Below are positions 10,870 through 22,558 of a stretch of 64,000 nucleotides of DNA, piece after piece (the stretch's first letter is position 1; every line of letters begins with the position of its first letter). The notes under the pieces were generated by a model that worked only from the letters and a program-made list of their open reading frames with translations, did no database searches and had not been told where the DNA came from. The position numbers and the translations under genes are program-made. The stretch is from Galerina marginata (lineage: Eukaryota > Basidiomycota > Agaricomycetes > Agaricales > Galerinaceae), in NCBI GenBank assembly GCA_023014335.1, contig JAECYW010000016.1, positions 248,001 through 312,000 of the forward strand, read 5' to 3'.

Positions 10870-11313
10870 TTAAAAAGTCGGAGCGGAGCAGAGAACGCCC
10901 ACTCCAAGCTGTCATGTAATGAAATTCCAACACCAAGTTAGACCAGTTACATGTACAGCGGAAGGAGAAAGAGAAATTCACGTACGAGCGAAACGAGGCA
11001 ACATCTAGATCGCTGGCCGTTGGCGGCACAGATATTGTTGAAGCCTGGGATATCGGACGGTATGGGGTTGGGAGCTTAACAGTTACAAGCAATTGGGATG
11101 GATGAGTGACATTCGACTGGAAATATAGGGACGAGACTTACGAGAAGCACAGTCGAGGTTGGCGACGCCGAGGACATCGGTAGCACAGCACAACGGGTTT
11201 GGCGCAGTCGACGCAGGGCACAGGCGGGATTGACGGCTTTCTAACTTTAAGGCCGGGCTGGCGACGGCAACTGCGACGATGGTGGTAAGTGCTGTGATTA
11301 TGGTGAACTTCAT
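10870..11313 (-). CDS. Class II-type hydrophobin, 99 aa (copy 1)
   Basis: Small secreted surfactant protein expected to coat hyphal or spore surfaces. Exons 11142-11313, 10986-11074 and 10870-10908 splice in phase (introns 67 and 77 bp) to 99 aa. The N-terminus is a signal peptide (MKF, hydrophobic ALTTIVAVAVA core, likely cut after ASPA). Eight cysteines follow the order C, CC, C, C, CC, C with spacings 9, 11, 17, 8 and 10. That is the class II pattern, including NPLCCATDVLGVANLDC and a final VLC. Class I proteins, normal in basidiomycetes, have much longer and more variable loops. A TATA-like box lies about 95 bp upstream of the ATG. The first acceptor is AAG. Paralogue of the gene at 12294-12723. 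Confidence 0.88.
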
Positions 11314-11405
11314 CTTGGTTGGTTGGAAGTGCTGTAGATTGGCTGGGTAGACGATTGGTGTTGCTTTGTGGGAGATGATAATTTGCTGTATCGACTTTGA
11401 GGGCG

Positions 11406-11412
11406 ATTTATA
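11406..11412 (-). promoter_or_regulatory. TATA-like box of hydrophobin copy 1
   Basis: TATAAAT on the minus strand, about 95 bp upstream of the start codon at 11313. It lies inside a block conserved with the other copy. Confidence 0.5.
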
Positions 11413-11947
11413 GGATTCGTTGGCTTGGTCCAGACTAATTCTGATGCACATATGGTTCATGCGGGCAAGGGATTTACAGGGTCAGGTTTCGTGCCTTGCG
11501 TGCGCTACATTATCGCAAACCCGCACACCGCAGGGCGTGCAGACGTAGATTTTTAGTGTGCTGTGGCGCATCACAGAGAGAAAAGCTATATTGTGGGACT
11601 GCACGTACTCTAGATTAGATAGTCTAGATATTTCCACCGCTTGGTTACGCTTGACATAGTGTCTCCCTTAGCTGCCGAGTTCTAGCCACATTGAACGACT
11701 CCAGAGTCCAATGTCATCGGTGTTGCCGACTTGAATTGGCTTCATGTGAATTTCTCTGAATCATTAGCGAGGAAAGTGCTTGATTGAAAGGGGGTGGAGA
11801 CCTTTGAGTTAGCAATTAAAATTGGCGGTGGCATTGTACATTTTGGGGCTTATTGTTGCAGAATGGGTTTTTTTTTGAGTAAAAAGACACTCTGTCTCGA
11901 GTGAGAAAATGAACGACAGGCCTGCCCTATCTCCAACTCGGCCAACC

Positions 11948-12057
11948 ACGCTCTCCTCAACTTGAGGATATGTTGTTAATGTTATGGGGAGACGGCGTTT
12001 TTGCGAGGTTCACGGACTTCGTCATACTCGATTTGGATGAAGATAGCTTATAGACAA
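11948..12057 (+). pseudogene. Short DUF6533 C-terminal remnant (second copy)
   Basis: About 110 bp match the last exon of the remnant at 10294-10461 (the LLNLR block through the acidic tail). The copy has indels and an early stop. It marks the left end of the second duplication unit. Confidence 0.6.
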
Positions 12058-12293
12058 TTGGTATTCTCGGGTTTTTATGTAGGTACATGACGTTCCGAAG
12101 TTGTTGACTCAAGTACCGATTCGTTTGAGTAAATTGCCCCGCATCATGTATCATTATTTAACGGCGCGTTCCTGAAATTCACCTATTTTATCATCCTTTT
12201 TTCTTCTTATTTTTAAAAGCCACGGTCTGCCTTCAAATCTTCCTACCGCCCGATCCTTGCCCGATCCGCCTGGGAGTCAGTCAGCCTCCAAAC

Positions 12294-12723
12294 CTAAAAG
12301 GTCGGAGCAGAGCAGAGAACGCCCACTCCAACCTGTCATATAATTAAAGTCCAACACCAAGTTAAACCAGTTACACCGAGGAGAAGGAGAAAATTCACGT
12401 ACGAGCGAAAGGAGGCAACATCTGGATCGCTGGCCGTTGGCGGCACAGATGTTGTTGAAGCTTGGGATATCGGTCGGTATAGGGTTGGGAGCTTGAAAAT
12501 GATCGGGATGAGCTACGTTGAAAATCGACGATTCGACTGGAAGGCACTCACGGGAAGCACAGTCAAGGTTGGCGACGCCGAGGACGTCGGTAGCACAACA
12601 CAATGGGTTTGGCGCAGTCGACGCAGGGCACAAGCGGGATTGACGGCTTTCTAACTGTAAGGCCGGGCTGGCAACTGCAACTGCAACGATGGCGGTAAGT
12701 GCGGTGATCGTGGTGAACCTCAT
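12294..12723 (-). CDS. Class II-type hydrophobin, 99 aa (copy 2)
   Basis: Exons 12552-12723, 12403-12491 and 12294-12332 have the same lengths as in copy 1 (172, 89, 39 nt) with introns of 60 and 70 bp. The protein is 99 aa with the same signal peptide and the same eight-cysteine spacing (9, 11, 17, 8, 10). Differences from copy 1 are few and conservative (for example MRFTT for MKFTI, and TDIPSF for SDIPGF), whereas the introns differ clearly. That pattern suggests purifying selection on the protein since duplication. The first donor is GTGAGT here but GTAAGT in copy 1. Secreted, presumably assembling at air-water interfaces; not tested. Both genes are intact. Confidence 0.88.
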
Positions 12724-12809
12724 ATTGACTGGAAGTAAATTGGTTGGGTTGGGTGTTACTTGGTAAGTTGTGTGGGAGATGGTAATCCATTGTATCGACT
12801 TTGAAGGCG

Positions 12810-12816
12810 ATTTATA
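12810..12816 (-). promoter_or_regulatory. TATA-like box of hydrophobin copy 2
   Basis: TATAAAT on the minus strand, about 90 bp upstream of the start at 12723, in the block conserved with copy 1. Confidence 0.5.
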
Positions 12817-13010
12817 GGATTCGTGGCTTGGCTTGATCCTACATAAGATCGTACGGGCAAGGGACAAGCAAGGGAATTTTCAGAGTCAGCTTTTGCGCAT
12901 TGCGTGCGTTATCGCAAACCCGCACACCGCTGGGCGGAGAGATGTAAGTTATTAGTCTACTGTGGCGCAGCGTGGAAGGAAAAGCTATACTGCGCGTCTG
13001 CGGTTGCAGT

Positions 13011-15098
13011 CGTAACATCTGGGCTGAGCTGCCGGTAGACTAAATAGAATCTGATAGATACTCAGTTTTTCGCAAGTTTTTCGGATCAAACGGGTCAGCT
13101 TAGCCGTGGGAGAAAGCTTTGATCCGGGCAGAGTGGGCGACCTTGCAGGTGAACTTGCCTTTCAACTCTTTGCATCGGCGTTCATTTGAACCCACAGCAT
13201 GGATGGACGGGGAGACGGAAGATGAATCGAGGGACAACCTATCACGGTACGCTTTTGCTCATTTCTGCTCTCACTTTCATCTTGCCTGATTTTATACCAT
13301 TGACATACTATGACCAGCCTCCTCTCGTCCTGCCTCTGCCCTCTGAGTCTTCTCGTGGTCGATAACATTCCGCGGACGGCTAGCGCAAAATTCTGATGCG
13401 GAAAGAATGGCCTCTTCAATAAGGCAAACGCACTCTGTGTGCTGTGATCCGCCATTTCAGCTCGTCCGACGAACGCGACATTGCAGGGCCAGGTCGGAGT
13501 GCGTCCTCCTCGTCACTGCTCTCATGCATTAGCTTATCGTTATCGACCTGCTTCCCGTCTTCCTCTTTGTTTCAACGCCATACAGGCGAGAAAGACCTTA
13601 GAGCCGAGGGCCAGTTCAAACTTCGACGACGATAACGCAGATGGCGCAGCGGACAAGTCCCTGATGAGGACGATGAGCGACTTCAGCCGTCGCCTCTCCC
13701 ACCTGCCAGCGCTGGTGGAGCTGCGATGGGACAGAAGTGCGGAGAACAGAGGCGAGCTGAGGATTTCCCTCCCATTTTCCCCTTCAATCTCGTACTGACA
13801 CCTGCCATAGGGCGAATACCATCCTTCCCTCAGCTCCCACTTGCGGCCCAACCGCAGATCCCCGCCCATGAGCTCGTCTGTCTGCAAGAAGAAGCCGTGC
13901 ATTGCCTCTCTCTTACTTTTCTCGAAGGACCCCAACTCGATTCTCGAGGCTGCGCAACTCGCATCTCCGCTCCGCCAAACCGCAGCACCCACACTAGGCA
14001 GCGTGAACCCGGGACGCTCTCGCCTGTCATTTGTGACTGGGCATGGGCGTAGAGGCTATCTCTTGTTCGCATTTCTTTTTTTTCATCCTCCTATTTCTTC
14101 TTTCTCACATCGACGCATTCTTCGGTCTTTGGTCCTCTTTTTCTCCCTCACTCCCTTCTTTCCTTTTCGCGTCTTGTATTCCATCCTTATGTTCCTCTGC
14201 CTACCATACCTTTTACTCCCCTGTTTTTGATTTTCACATCCCGAATTTCCGCGTTCGAACACCCTCAGCGGAACTGACGGCTGAATAGACGCTGGATCGA
14301 ACTTCACCTAACGGTGAGTAGACGGGTGATCTCAACCTTAAAGGGTTTGATTTCTTTACGAGCGCGTTCGACTCAAAAATGTTATGTCGTGGACTCTCAT
14401 CAAATTCGGACCAAAGCAATGAGCGGATATCCGTCCTCATGTCACAGAGAAGGTAAACAATCGGAAACAGTGGCAGCGTTGAGAACGGCAGCCCAAGTGA
14501 GCGGTTGGCGTTGCGGATTGAGCTCAGCAGCGGCGTTGTTGCTTAACGGCGCCATAAGACAATATTGATATTGATGCAGGCGGTTAAACACAACCATACG
14601 AACCAGGAGCCCATGCCAATGTCCACCCGCAAGCTCGCACCGGTGTCGTCGTCAAGTAAGTTGAGAGAGTGATAATATTAAAAGGTTGCATCATTTCAGC
14701 AATGCGAAGCGACTACGTTCCAGAATCCAAGAGATCAATCATTCAGACCGAGGGAGTCACGGTGATTCTTGGAGGATGGAAGCATAGAGTGCTGTCGCGT
14801 GTGTACTTGGAGGTGAGACGCGTTAGGAGACTTACTACTCTAGAGTCTCAAAATACCCGGCAGTGAGAAGATTCAAGATCCCTCCGTACTTTCACAGCCT
14901 CGCCAATCGGTGCTGCCGCTGAAAAGTCAAGTAATCCAGGGGGGGATTTCGAGAGAACAAAGTTTTTGTACGACCCCAAGCATCTAAGTGACTTTAAGCA
15001 AGAGTAGGAAGTGGTGTGCGATGTTATCGTCGTTGTGTTTGTTGCCGTCAGAGGCGTTGAAGAGGAAGGAACGGATCTCTATGCTCATCAAGTCATGC
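13011..15098. other. About 2.1 kb without a recognisable gene
   Basis: Several overlapping open frames of 60-150 codons occur on both strands (longest minus-strand 13540-13992), but none has splice partners or a familiar motif. The pyrimidine-rich tract at 14080-14230 explains the longest ones. A possible spliced pair around 14600-14700 is not convincing. Confidence 0.4.
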
Positions 15099-15106
15099 AC
15101 TGTGGA

Positions 15107-16140
15107 AGGCCCCGGGAAGCTGCTGATATTTGGTGTCCGTTTTGATGTATTTTGCAATTTTTGGGGCCAAATTTCAGAGAAATCCCTCCGAACCACCTGG
15201 CGTAGGTAAGGTAGGGGCCATCAGGAACGGGCACCCTTATGTAAGCGCTTACATAAGCGGCAAAATGTTGGCTCCCGGAAAAAATAAAAATTTTGGACAA
15301 TATTTTCGCTGATATGTGAGTGAAAGACAGGTAAAATTATTTTTTGACTCACCTCAAGTTGAAATAGATACATCTAGACCTATTGTAATGGCCCATATGT
15401 CATAATTTGGTTTCAAAATGTTGTGTGGTAGAGGCGGGGAAGTCGGGAGACAATGCCGCTCGGCCCGACGGTCAGACACCTACCTAATATAGTAGCTTAC
15501 ATAATACCCTAACCCTAATGTCGCGGCAAAATCTTCGAGGTCAAAAATTCGAAAAGTTGCAGAATGAACCGGAAAGCACGAAAAAACACTTGAAAAAAAC
15601 ATTGGGTTTTTTTAAGAATGGCTATTATCTCCCTCAAAACTTCATGAAATTGAAAACCGTTTCCAACAAGTTGTAAGGATACTCAATTGCTTCATTTCTA
15701 CGGTCTTTGAAATGTGGGAAAGTTGTTGGTGGTTGAGGTATATTGTGCTCGTCGTTGCTTACATAAGGGGTGCCCGTTCCTGATGGCCCCTACCTTAGCT
15801 CTGCTCGAAAGCTATCGATTGGCACTCATTTTGTTCGGAAATTCTCAGCCAATGCGTGGGAAAATGGCATTTAGCATAAAAAATGTGCGGATTTGAGGCC
15901 CTAATCGGCCGGATTTGCGGATTTGAGGGCGGAATTTCGACGATTTTTTTTTCTTTCTATGGCGTTTATCTCAAGAACGAATGCAGCTGCGAGGCTCAGA
16001 CTTGGCACACATCTTGACATTGCCCTAAGCTATCGATTTGTGGATTCTGGGGTTTTTCTGTGCTCGACGACGGGCATGACACCGCCATCATTGTTTTGCT
16101 CCTGCCAAAGACACCAAATATCAGCAGCTTCCCGGGGCCT
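15107..16140. mobile_element. About 1 kb element bounded by perfect 31-bp inverted repeats
   Basis: The 31 bases 15107-15137 (containing GGCCCCGGGAAGCTGCTGAT) reappear exactly inverted at 16110-16140. The interval contains the 591-bp element at 15207-15797 and no coding sequence. It may be an outer non-autonomous transposon into which a MITE inserted, or a foldback structure. Confidence 0.65.
15207..15797. mobile_element. 591-bp MITE with ~40-bp terminal inverted repeats
   Basis: Left end 15207-15246 starts TAAGGTAGGGGCCATCAGG. Right end 15757-15797 is its inverse with one extra base. The left repeat runs straight into a perfect 22-bp palindrome at 15236-15257 (CTTATGTAAGC and its inverse), and the word GCTTACATAA recurs in the middle. 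No ORF of note, so it is non-autonomous; the TA-containing ends suggest a Tc1/mariner-like mobiliser, not proven. It includes CCCTAACCCTAA at 15508-15519. Confidence 0.8.
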
Positions 16141-16149
16141 ACTGTGGAG

Positions 16150-17030
16150 CACGAAGAACAGGGTGAAATGGCTTTGGCTTTCAAACCAAATAGCAACAAT
16201 CGAATCAGTTTCTCCTTCCGCTTCCATGAGTCAATTCTTCCAACCAACTTCCAACCGCGGGCTTATCGTCCCAACGCATGAGTTTTTTTCTTCTTAGAAC
16301 GATAAACATATGAACACGGTCAGCTCCATATCTTTACGATCTCTTATCCTGACTGACTTTAGACTTTCCACTCTAGCTCCCTCATGGTCCGAGTTTTGGC
16401 CCTCAAACACGCCTGTTGCGGTATTTCTTCTTCGAGGCAGTAGAGAAGACGATTCTGAGTATACAGTAGGTAAACAGTGTGATGGAAATTAGGCTACTGA
16501 CGCCTTCTTGTACGGTCTTCGACTGGAGTAGCAGGGGTTTTCGGGCTCAGGGTCGGCCTTATACCACCGATGCCCGCCTGAGTCGCCGGCAGAATTGTCT
16601 CTAATTCTGGTCGCAGGCTAAGTTTGCCTAACGGGTTGGTCGTTCTTGAGTCCGACCACGAACCGTTTCTCTACACGCACACGAACCAGGATTTGAGGAA
16701 GTGTCTTACACTGCGCTCAGTTTTGCGTGTCGCGACACCCGTCCTCGACATTCCATGTTTCAGAGCCAATATTTGGTCTTAGGAGTCCGACTATCCGACT
16801 TTGGGGCAACAAAAGCGGCGAAACCAGTCCTCGGGCCTACAATGCGTATACAGTCTGTCAACCTTGTATCTTTCCCCAACTTTGGCCCTCCTGTATTCAC
16901 CTCCCAATTGGCGTAAACTCCCTCAACTTCCACTTATGCCATCCCCGCCACGCGGCAGACATAGTCACGCCAATATGTCAGCCATAGTCTTTTCTATCTA
17001 CCAGAACGACCTTGTCAACTGTCGACACTA
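16150..17030. repeat. Dispersed repeat, copy A (copy B at about 23370-24240)
   Basis: Same-orientation similarity between the two intervals, for example ATGGCTTTGGC...CGAACCAAA...CAATCGAATC and GGTCAGCTC further on. Both are diverged and non-coding. No terminal structure could be fixed. Confidence 0.55.
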
Positions 17031-17118
17031 ACGGCCGTGTCTGATCTCGATTCCTGGACGCTCGGACGCCAGCTCCATATTGGCGTCGGGAACTCAGCTG
17101 ACGACTGTGGCCTGTAGC

Positions 17119-17168
17119 TGCCTCTGCCTCTGCCTCTGCCTCTGCCTCTGCCTCTGCCTCTGCCTCTG
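17119..17168. repeat. (CTCTGC)n microsatellite
   Basis: About eight hexamer units of TGCCTC; on the minus strand they give an Ala-Glu repeat in a spurious ORF. Confidence 0.95.
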
Positions 17169-17399
17169 CTCGTGGATTGGGCAGGAAGCCGAACGACGGA
17201 TGGACTAAGTGGGAAAGGAGGACGGGAATCCAAAGAGCGGTACTCAAATGGAGGATACGCTGGCGATTTTCTAAATCACAAGTTTAACCACCGATATGGA
17301 CGATCGCGACTGCGGCTGCGTTTCAGTCTTCTCTCACCCCCCAACCGAAAACCCGCAGCTACATCCCTCAACCGAGTTCGTCCTCGATCGAGGTAGGGA

Positions 17400-18395
17400 A
17401 TTATATGCGCTTCCGAACCTGTCCGGGGCGACGTCTCCTCACTCTCTCAAAACATAAACCGAAGAGGGAATAAACGTTGACTAAAATAATTAAAATGAAA
17501 AAAATATCGCAGGAAGGGACGACCAACGCTAAAGAAAGAACACTTCGAAGACGAAAAAAGAAAGAAGGAAGGAAACTACGAACCAGATAAACCAACGCTG
17601 CCGCTTTTGTGGCGTCGAGAAATCCAGCTCTCATAGTCCTCCTTCGTTTCCGGTTCCCCACCCCGAGCAGGGCTTGACATGCTGGTCCTGATATTGGTTC
17701 GGCGGATACTGGTACGGCTGTGGAAGGCGGGCCAAGTCGATCACCTTCCATCCTAGCCTCGAGTTTACCCATCAGAGATGACCTTTGTTCCTAAGCCATC
17801 GGGTCCAGTGGTTCGAAATGAGGTCATTCGAGGCAGAGGCGGATGCATTGTCGACGCCGCTGTTGGAGGTGGAGATGTGCATAGTCGGGGGCGGGGTTAG
17901 CCGTTGGAGAAGGGGATCTGGGCTACGGAGCGGGAGTGGACTTGCGAGTGGATTCGCCGTGGTGGGTACGGTGCGAGTGAGACGGGATGTATTCGCTCTG
18001 GCATGTATCAAGTAGCTGCGCATGTTGTCGCGAATATTAAGAGCCTGGGAGCTTCAAGTCACGCCCAGATACCTCTGCTCACATGAAGAATAAAAATAAA
18101 AAATTTTCGGTTTGCATTTGCGATTTCTTTGACCTGTCCATCCACATCCACTGAGCACAGAATGATTGAAGAATTACTGGGAAAAGTGAATTACTAAATC
18201 TCAATGGCACCGCCCTAATTTTATAAGCGGCTACTACTTCGAGTTTGTGCCATGAGGCAATGCACAGTCACGGTCGGCCTTTTTATTCTCCTCCCTTACG
18301 CTCCGTTGCTACTCAACCCTCTCCTCGGAAGTAAGTATGCAATAGTAATATAATGTCGTTTTTACTGATCTGTCTAGATGTCGAAGTTGCTCAAA
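17400..18395. repeat. Segmental copy of the receptor-gene 5' region (pair at 27290-29865)
   Basis: Matches 27290-28130 (e.g. GCATTGTCGA-GCCGCTGTTGGAGG and GAGTGAGACGGGATG) and then 29515-29865. The second part covers the upstream region, first exon, first intron and start of exon 2 of the STAND gene (CTCCTCGGAAGTAAGTATG...CTAGATGTCGAAGTTG). Here the similarity stops soon after exon 2 begins and the TPR-CHAT gene follows on the other strand. It is thus a 5' fragment only. The other copy has gained 1.4 kb including a MITE between the two matching parts. Confidence 0.8.
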
Positions 18396-18508
18396 CTCAA
18401 CAACGAGTATTAAACTAAATACCTTCTTTAAAACTCGTAAAGGCAACTGTCTAACTACTTCTATCTGCGAATATAGTGCCCAAACCCGAGGCTCCAAATT
18501 CGACAAAT

Positions 18509-21500
18509 TCACTGTCCCAGGTGAATGAAAGGCACCCAACGTTGAAAAGGCACATTCTTCGAACGCAATTTCTGTACCGCAACATGGAGTGCCTGAGCGG
18601 ACTGAGTTATATCGGGTTCCAGGCCGGGTTTTCCATCTGAACCTCGAAAGAGTTCTTCGTAAAAAGTATCTGTGATAGCTGGTCCGTCTGTATCCGCCAT
18701 AACCCTGGACTCCATTGGTAACAAACCCTAAGTCGATGAAAAAAAAACTTACCACATCGTACCGACTACCCGACGAAATCCAGAGAAGAGTAAACTCGCG
18801 CCGATACTCATTGCCTCGTCTGGGAGTTCTTGGTCCCCCATTGCAGTCTCGCAAGCGCAGAGAACGGCTAATGATCCATTCGGAACCTTTTCCTTCATAA
18901 TCCTTGAAACCCGCAATATGCCGTCCTCTAATTCAAGCCCGCTCTTCAGTGGCTTTGCTCGATCCTGCCTACCATGGCACGCAAAGTGGACAATGGAAAC
19001 GTCAGGAAGTCTCGAGGCGACTGATTCTACATCTGCAGAGACTCCAGCAGCTCCAAATGTAATGAGGCTGTCTGAGGGTACGTGCCGTTTAATTTTCTCC
19101 AATTCCTCTTTCGTTGAAGCTAGTTTCTGAGATTGGATAACCGCCATCATTTTGAACCCATCAACACTAGCGGTTGAAATCGAATTCTGATTAAGCAATG
19201 TTCCTATAGTTGGGGTGTAACTTGAAACGAAGTAATCGGCGGCACATTCAGCGGATGGTTTGTCATAGCAGCCTGCTGCGTGGATAGGGAGGAATGAAAA
19301 TAGGCCAGTTGGGCACCATTGCAATACACAAGGTGTCGCTGATTTCTATGACGTTTGTCAATGCCTCAATGTTGCAACGGATGTATAGGCTATAACTCAC
19401 CTGAATTTGAAGAAAATCAATGACGGGCTTCACTATGTCGTCCCAGAGCACCCGTAATACGATTCGAAAAATGGCGTCCGAAGAACCTAAGTGGTTGCCA
19501 GTAACCGGTCGAATTGCACGTCCTTCCAGAAGTTTCTCCATTTCCATCCTAGTAGTTTCCGAAAACAACCGCGAAGTCGAAGGCATGTAAGCCGCCTTCT
19601 GCACCAGGTTGACAAGATTTTGCAATGTACGACCAGGTAAGTGTGAAAGAGGGATATGGTGAACAATTTTCGACGTTAGTATGAGGCAGTGGCTAGTATC
19701 ATCATTTTCTAGTAACATGACCACTGGGAATTGAGATGCAGCGGCCTGGAGGGACGATAACCTACGTGGTCTTAAAAAGTCTTCAAATCCAGTCAGCTGC
19801 CTGGCTGCGTCAAGACCAGTTGTCCAGTCTTCTTGGAGTTGATGTAATTTTGATGTTTTCAGGTCAATTGCTAACTTTTGCTGGTTGTCCGAGACCTCCA
19901 CAGACGTATCTCGATGGGCCCCGTATTCCAATGCGGTCGCAATATCTTGTAGCTTATCTGCAAGTTCTGGCTTGAGGTCGCGGAGTTCTTCAAAGGACGA
20001 GCGAAGTGATAGGATTTGTGACCAGAAAATTGTCCTTCCTGCTTCCAATAATTCCACTGCTTGACCTATATCTCCGGATCTGATCGCGCAGGTTGCGGCA
20101 CCTTGGGCTAAGCCATGACTTCTGCCCCGCAATGCTTCCTCGCGTAAGTCTATCCCAATGTTAAGGGCAGCAAGTTGTGGTAAAGCCTCCAGGGCTGCAC
20201 GGTAAGCTTCGAGTTCAGAAGCATGACAGAACCTTTTAGCCTCATCGATCCACATTTTCGCAATGAAGAGGCGAAATGATGCAGGTTGAGAAGGGCATTT
20301 TATAGCGGCGGAAAACGAAAACATTGCCTCGTCTAGGTAGTCTTCATCGGTCCACAGCAGTGAATGAGCGTGGATAAGCACCTTCGCCAAAGAAGAGAGG
20401 GATAAAGATCGCTTGGGATGAGATCCAGGCTGGATCACGAGAGCCTGCCTTTGCAATAAAATTGATTCCTTGAGATCGCTTTCTTGACTCGAAAGCTCAA
20501 ATCGGCAGAATAATAGTTGGCCAAGGTTATTGAGGGAGCTTGACCGAAGGAAATGAAGTCCACTTTTGAGTTTGACGGCCTCTTGAAGCAATGAAATAGA
20601 TTCATCAAGGTCGCTTCTTCGGGCTTCTACTTCAAATCGCATCTGCAGTGCCAAACTGAGATTGTTCAAAGAACTCGACCGAAGGGGGTGAGGCGGCATC
20701 CGGAGAACAAGAGCTTCCCTCAGCAATGTGATAGACTCGTTCAGATTACTTATTTGCCGGGGTGCGCGGTGTGCGCGGTGTGCGAATTGAAGTCGCAGCG
20801 TATTTGCAAGATTGCTGAGGGAGGAAGAACGATACGGGTGAGGTGTAGGCCGGAGATTGAGACCTTGTCGGTGAAGTAAAATAGCTTCATCCAGATCATC
20901 TTGCTGACCGCTGTTCTCAAACCTGGATACGAGTGCACAGGCAAGATTATCTAGACATAAAGATCTGTCCAGGCCCCGGGATGGAGGCATTTCAAGAGCT
21001 TGTCTAAATGACGAAATTGCTTCATTGACGTCAGATACCAGACCACCTTGCCGAAACCGGGTCAGCAAGACACTGCCAAGATTTATGAGAGAAGCTGGCC
21101 AGTTTGGCTCTTGCTCGACAGCTTCTTTATGCAATGAAATGACTTCATCAAGGTCGTCTTGAAGACCACCTTGTTTAAACCGATGGTGAAGCGCAATAGC
21201 AACATTGTTGCGGCATGGAAAACGAAGGTGATCAGGAAGGGATTCATCGTTGAGTGCTTGTCTAGAAAATGAAACAGCTTCATCGAGGTCACTTGCGAGC
21301 CCAGTTTGCTCAAACCGCTTCAACAATGCAGTGGCTAGATAATGGAAGGAAGTATACTGTTCTGGATGAGGAGGAGCGCGGAGTTCCATAGCCTGTCTGT
21401 GGAATAAAATAGCTTCGTCCAAGTCCATTTGGTGCCCTGTGGCCTCAAATCGTACTATGAGTGAAGCTGCGAGATTATCCAAGGAAACTGCGCGGTCGCG

Positions 21501-22558
21501 CTCAGAGTCGGGTGGGATTTCTAGATCGAGAGCCAATTTATTTAACAAAATTGACTCATCTAGATCACACAGTTCTCTGTTGTGTTGAAATCGGATCCAC
21601 AGGACGACGGCGAGGCTGTCAATGGACAGATATAGATCCGGATGGGGCGGAGGTCGGTCGAGAGCTACTCTTCGCAGAGAAATGGCTTCGTCGATATCGT
21701 TTTGCAGTCCTTCCTTTTCGAATCGATACCGCAAGGCAAGAGACAGCATATTTAATACGTCAAAATAAGGTTCAGTCCCGGTAGTGAGATTGTTAATCTT
21801 GGCACGAGCGAGGGATATCGTAGTGCTCCACTCGTCCATGTATCCTAAATCAAAAAGTTAAATATGAGAGCAAAGTTCTATGTCGTTACCGACGAAAAAA
21901 AAACATACCAACGTCACATACCATCGTCAGGAATGGGCTGGTAGTGGTTTCTTCTGTTTCCAAATTGCAACGCAACGTCATACCTTGAACATGAGATGTC
22001 AATTGGCAGTTGGCGACTTGTGGAGGAGGTACACATACTACGACCCATCGCCCGAAGTGCGGCGAGCATATCCGGCGGTAAAACAGTGTAGCCCAAGTCA
22101 CCAAGATCCTCAGAGCGAGCAATAAATACAAGTTCATCTATGTTTGGTTTCCTTGAATATTAAACATCAAGTCTGGGTTTGCGTACTGAAAGACTGAGCA
22201 TTTACTTACAACTCGATAACGCGATGATATATCCACTTTGTAGGAGAAACCTTTTCCATGCGTCCATTATCCTGCTCGTCGTTTATCCCAAAAGTGACGA
22301 GGCTCAGCTCATCGGAAAGGTATGCGGCGTCCTTTGGAGAACATTCGATAACGAAGTCTGAGGATCACGATAGAATGTGAGGACTCATGCCTAATCCAAA
22401 GGACAGATGTTACCTCTCAAGACCATACTTCTGTCTACCACTGATGAATCCTTGATATCCGTTGTCATCTCTGAATGGCGAGTGAGGGGCGAACTCTGTC
22501 CAGTGACAGTGAGGCCTCCTTCTAAACCATGAGAACTATCGGGCTCTTTGTTGTCCAT
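18509..22558 (-). CDS. TPR-CHAT domain protein, 1251 aa
   Basis: Predicted caspase-like (separase-related) CHAT protease with a tetratricopeptide array, a family massively expanded in Agaricomycetes and linked in other systems to immunity and regulated cell death. Six exons splice in phase: 22414-22558, 22210-22357, 21922-22151, 19401-21844, 18753-19345 and 18509-18704 (introns 48-77 bp). An N-terminal leader of about 175 residues is followed by roughly ten TPR-like units of about 50 residues, each with a DLDEAI...HRQAL...NLA pattern (about 21800 to 20300). A linker follows, then the CHAT domain. Both catalytic residues are present: His in FACHG (codon 18974-18976) and Cys in CACET (codon 18851-18853). 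The protein ends in the usual WVPFIHLG. No frameshifts. Probably cytoplasmic; the activating partner is unknown. Confidence 0.92.

Larger units (their letters stand above)
10348..12900. repeat. Tandem segmental duplication carrying DUF6533 tail plus hydrophobin
   Basis: The segment about 10348-11560 recurs in the same orientation at about 11948-13010. Shared landmarks, in order, are the DUF6533 end, a CAAGTACCGATTCGTTTGA word, an ATCATGTATCATTATTTAACGG word, the three hydrophobin exons, and the promoter with GGCGATTTATAGGATTC. The second copy of the DUF6533 end is much shorter. The hydrophobin exons are the best-conserved part. Confidence 0.85.

Noticed and set aside
13540..13992. 150-codon minus-strand frame overlapping several plus-strand frames
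   Set aside because: Low-complexity and mutually overlapping frames with no recognisable domain; non-coding is more likely.
15508..15519. CCCTAACCCTAA, two telomere-type repeats
   Set aside because: Only two units, inside a MITE; too short to be an interstitial telomere or to indicate a chromosome end.
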